Positions 61,674-64,000 of a DNA stretch of 64,000 bases are shown piece after piece. Made by a program: the position numbers and the translations under genes. This DNA is from Sediminihaliea albiluteola (GTDB lineage: Bacteria; Pseudomonadota; Gammaproteobacteria; Pseudomonadales; Halieaceae): assembly GCF_014077625.1 (NCBI RefSeq), contig NZ_JACFXU010000014.1, positions 620,001 through 684,000 on the forward strand, given 5' to 3'. The notes beneath the pieces were generated by a model. It made no database searches. It was given only the letters and a program-made list of their open reading frames with translations, and had not been told where the DNA came from. How positions within the stretch are numbered: position 1 is the first letter of the stretch; every line of letters starts with the position of its first letter.

Positions 61674-64000
61674 GCAACGCTAAACTGATCGACAAACTTA
61701 ACAGCAGCAGTCCTTGGCCTAAGGACCCTCAAGGCCAGGTTGTTTTTATCTTTGATGCTCGCAGCAAAGTAGAGCTTGAACTGCTCCGCCAATGGGTCAG
61801 TGATCACGCCAGCACCAGTGGCGAAAGCATTCAGGTCGAGATGACCCTGGCTGATGACCGCAAGACTATTAATGCCCAGCAACTGCTGGAGCACCTCGAC
61901 ATGGATGGCTCGACTGTCATTGCGCCCCTGCGGGTTGCCTGGACAGCCAGCGAAGACAAACGACGCTCAAGGCCGCGTCTGCGCAATTTATTACTCGGTG
62001 ATCCGCGGCAGCCCAACGCGCGCCGCGCGCGTCGGATCATGGCCAATGAACCAGAGCGCATGCATCTAATTGCCGGCGAGCCCGATACTCTGACCAATCT
62101 GCGCGAGCGATATCAGCGCAAATATCAGCGAAACCTTGCTGACAATCGCAGCTCCTTTGGCATATTCGTGGCTCGCCAAGCAGCGATTGTGCTGGATATC
62201 GCGGAGCGTCGCTTACAGGGCAGCCGCTACAAAGTACCCCGCTACGTCGCCGAAAGTTTGCGCACCAACCGCAGCTTTAATGAGGCAGTCGAAAAGCTCG
62301 CACAAGAACAAGGCAAAACAAAGTCCGAGCTGATGAAAGAAGCCTCCGAGTACATGAAGGAGATGATATCTACGCCCAGTAAATTCTGGCTGGATGTCTA
62401 CGCTCGCTTCAATAACTTTTGCCTCGGACTGGGCTATGAGGATCGCATCGTTTACGACCAGCAAGCCGTAGAACAAATGCGCAATACCGTGCGCGACTAC
62501 CCCTCCCTGCTACTGTGGACCCATAAAACCTACCTCGATGGCATGGTGGTACCAAAAGTTCTCTACGACAACGACTTCCCAATGCCGCACATGTTTGGCG
62601 GTGCCAACATCAACTTTGCAGGTATTGGTTTTCTTATTCATCGCGCCGGCGGCATCTTTATCAAACGCAGTTTTAAAGACAACGAGCTCTACAAGCTCAC
62701 CCTGCGTCACTACATCGCGTACCTGATGGAAAAACGTTTTCCGATGAACTGGTCCTTCGAGGGTACCCGGTCGCGGATGGGCAAATTGATGCCTCCTCGT
62801 TACGGCTTACTCAAGTACGTTCTGGAAGCCTGCTATAGCAACGACGCCAGGGACATACATATTATCCCTGTGACCATTAGCTACGACCTGATTCGAGACG
62901 TAGAAGAATACGCCACTGAGCAAACTGGCCGCGGTAAAGGCGCTGAATCATTGCGCTGGTTTATCGGCTACATTCGCAGCCTGGCCCGCCCGATGGGCAA
63001 AGTCTACATGGACATTGGCCAGCCCGTGGTGCTAGCTCGAGCGCCCGCTCCAGACGACAGTCTGGCGCTATCTAAAATTGCTTTCCAAGTGGCTGTCGAA
63101 GCCAACCGCGTCACTCCAGTTACCTTCCCGGCACTGGTTGCGATGAGTCTTCTCGGCGCCGCCCCTCGGGCCTTAACCGAGGCCGAGGTGAGCGATGACC
63201 TCGACCGACTCCTACAGTGGGCGGAGGAGCGGCAGCTGCGCATCTCAGCGGACTTCGACCGAGCCTATGCGGATCATATGGATGGTCTGTTGGGCATCAT
63301 GATCAACGAAGGTATTATTACACGCTACGATGGAGGCCCAGAGACCGTCTACGGTATTGCACCTGAGCAACAGCCTGTAGCGAGCTATTACCGCAATACC
63401 ATCATTCATTTCTTTATCAATAAAGCGATTATTGAACTGGCCTTGTTAAAGACTAGTGAAGATCCCCGTGATATCCCAGCAGAACGCTTCTGGAATGAAG
63501 TGGACAACTTGCGTGACCTATTTAAATTTGAATTTTTCTATTCACCTAAGGCTGAGTTCCACCAGCAAATTTGCCAAGAACTAGAGCGCTACGACGCCGA
63601 GTGGGAGCAAAAACTCCAATCTGGTCGACGCGGTATTACCGCCCTGCTCACGGGCATGCGTCCTCTGGTTGGCCACATGGCCTTGCTGACCTATGCCGAG
63701 GCCTACTCAGTAGTTGCCGATCTCGCCTCACGACTAGAGCCCGGCGAAATATTAGAGCAACAAGACTGCGTCAACCGCGCCTTAAAGCTAGGTCGGCAAG
63801 CCTATATGCAGCGCCGTATCAGCAGTGAGTCCTCTATCGGAAAACTCTTGTTCAAAAACGGCTACCAGCTGCTCCAGCACCGCCAGCTCATTGAGGGCGA
63901 GGATCATGCTGCGCTTCGCGAGAAACGTGTAGCGCTATCTAAAGAGCTGCGCGAGATTTTGCGCAGACTGGAAGTCATCCGTGCGATTAGCTTGGCTAAC
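61670..64000 (+). CDS. Glycerol-3-phosphate acyltransferase (PlsB family), partial
   Basis: Starts at ATG 61670, overlapping the previous stop (ATGA), and runs open for 777 codons off the window. The acyltransferase motifs are HKTYLDG (about 285), GGIFIKRSF, and SFEGTRSRMGK (about 360). The N-terminal 230 residues and long C-terminal helical part are as in PlsB-type enzymes. It would make lysophosphatidic acid, the substrate for the upstream PlsC-type protein. It is not a complete gene in this window. Confidence 0.9.
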   Translation, partial: MSNAKLIDKLNSSSPWPKDPQGQVVFIFDARSKVELELLRQWVSDHASTSGESIQVEMTLADDRKTINAQQLLEHLDMDGSTVIAPLRVAWTASEDKRRSRPRLRNLLLGDPRQPNARRARRIMANEPERMHLIAGEPDTLTNLRERYQRKYQRNLADNRSSFGIFVARQAAIVLDIAERRLQGSRYKVPRYVAESLRTNRSFNEAVEKLAQEQGKTKSELMKEASEYMKEMISTPSKFWLDVYARFNNFCLGLGYEDRIVYDQQAVEQMRNTVRDYPSLLLWTHKTYLDGMVVPKVLYDNDFPMPHMFGGANINFAGIGFLIHRAGGIFIKRSFKDNELYKLTLRHYIAYLMEKRFPMNWSFEGTRSRMGKLMPPRYGLLKYVLEACYSNDARDIHIIPVTISYDLIRDVEEYATEQTGRGKGAESLRWFIGYIRSLARPMGKVYMDIGQPVVLARAPAPDDSLALSKIAFQVAVEANRVTPVTFPALVAMSLLGAAPRALTEAEVSDDLDRLLQWAEERQLRISADFDRAYADHMDGLLGIMINEGIITRYDGGPETVYGIAPEQQPVASYYRNTIIHFFINKAIIELALLKTSEDPRDIPAERFWNEVDNLRDLFKFEFFYSPKAEFHQQICQELERYDAEWEQKLQSGRRGITALLTGMRPLVGHMALLTYAEAYSVVADLASRLEPGEILEQQDCVNRALKLGRQAYMQRRISSESSIGKLLFKNGYQLLQHRQLIEGEDHAALREKRVALSKELREILRRLEVIRAISLAN

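Overview
Organism: the flanks look like the chromosome of a marine-type gammaproteobacterium: SUF genes, PpnN, a YqjD/YqjE-type operon, SelO, NhaA, valine-pyruvate transaminase and a PlsB-type acyltransferase. A Cellvibrionales/Spongiibacteraceae-like origin is plausible, but this is inference from gene content; no rRNA or other taxonomic marker is present. Layout: (1) 1-4254, core genes: the end of an A-type Fe-S carrier, sufT, sufE, a GST, ppnN and an SDR. (2) 4442-24000, an accessory island. It holds about 20 attC recombination sites, all in the same orientation (CTAACAA...GGCGTTA on the minus strand), separating small minus-strand genes. This is an integron gene-cassette array. No integrase gene is visible, so within this window it is an orphan array (CALIN type). 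At the end where attI should lie (23763-23833) there are three AGCTGTT repeats 29-30 bp apart, a possible attI remnant. Cassettes encode lipoproteins and secreted proteins, a lipocalin, a YnfA-like membrane protein, DUF1643-like and DUF3800 proteins, a NERD-helicase, and many unknowns. Two toxin-antitoxin modules (brnTA, ccdAB) are broken, as are an ABM monooxygenase, an aspartic protease and two small secreted-protein genes. The array also contains a plus-strand three-gene operon (11293-14255) that encodes a cytochrome b fused to a sulfite-oxidase-like molybdopterin domain. A ChrA gene lies at the left edge, and a copy of its 3' end lies inside the array. (3) 24462-36104: marR-emrAB-like efflux, a yqjD/yqjE-like operon ending in an AI-2E-family permease, nnrS, avtA, an AsmA protein and a TPP-dependent acetolactate synthase. 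(4) 36250-42359: a minus-strand operon (sulfotransferase, SDR, DUF1214) divergent from a TetR regulator, then a D-aminoacylase-type amidohydrolase. (5) 42559-47207: selO, an unusual fused PyrD-PyrK-like dihydroorotate dehydrogenase, and nhaA. (6) 47362-54473: a LysR regulator followed by a pirin-TauE pair and an FMN reductase-pirin-amidohydrolase-isochorismatase run. A shared motif TCTA-N5-TAGA recurs in the promoters, which suggests one LysR regulon. (7) 54620-64000: a lipoprotein, LtrA, tRNA-Val(GAC), a second exported amidohydrolase, a SnoaL-like protein, a HAD-PlsC fusion with a Lys-Thr/Lys-Ala tail, and an overlapping PlsB-type glycerol-3-phosphate acyltransferase that runs off the window. 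Core regions are dense and conventional; the cassette array is where undescribed genes are most likely.
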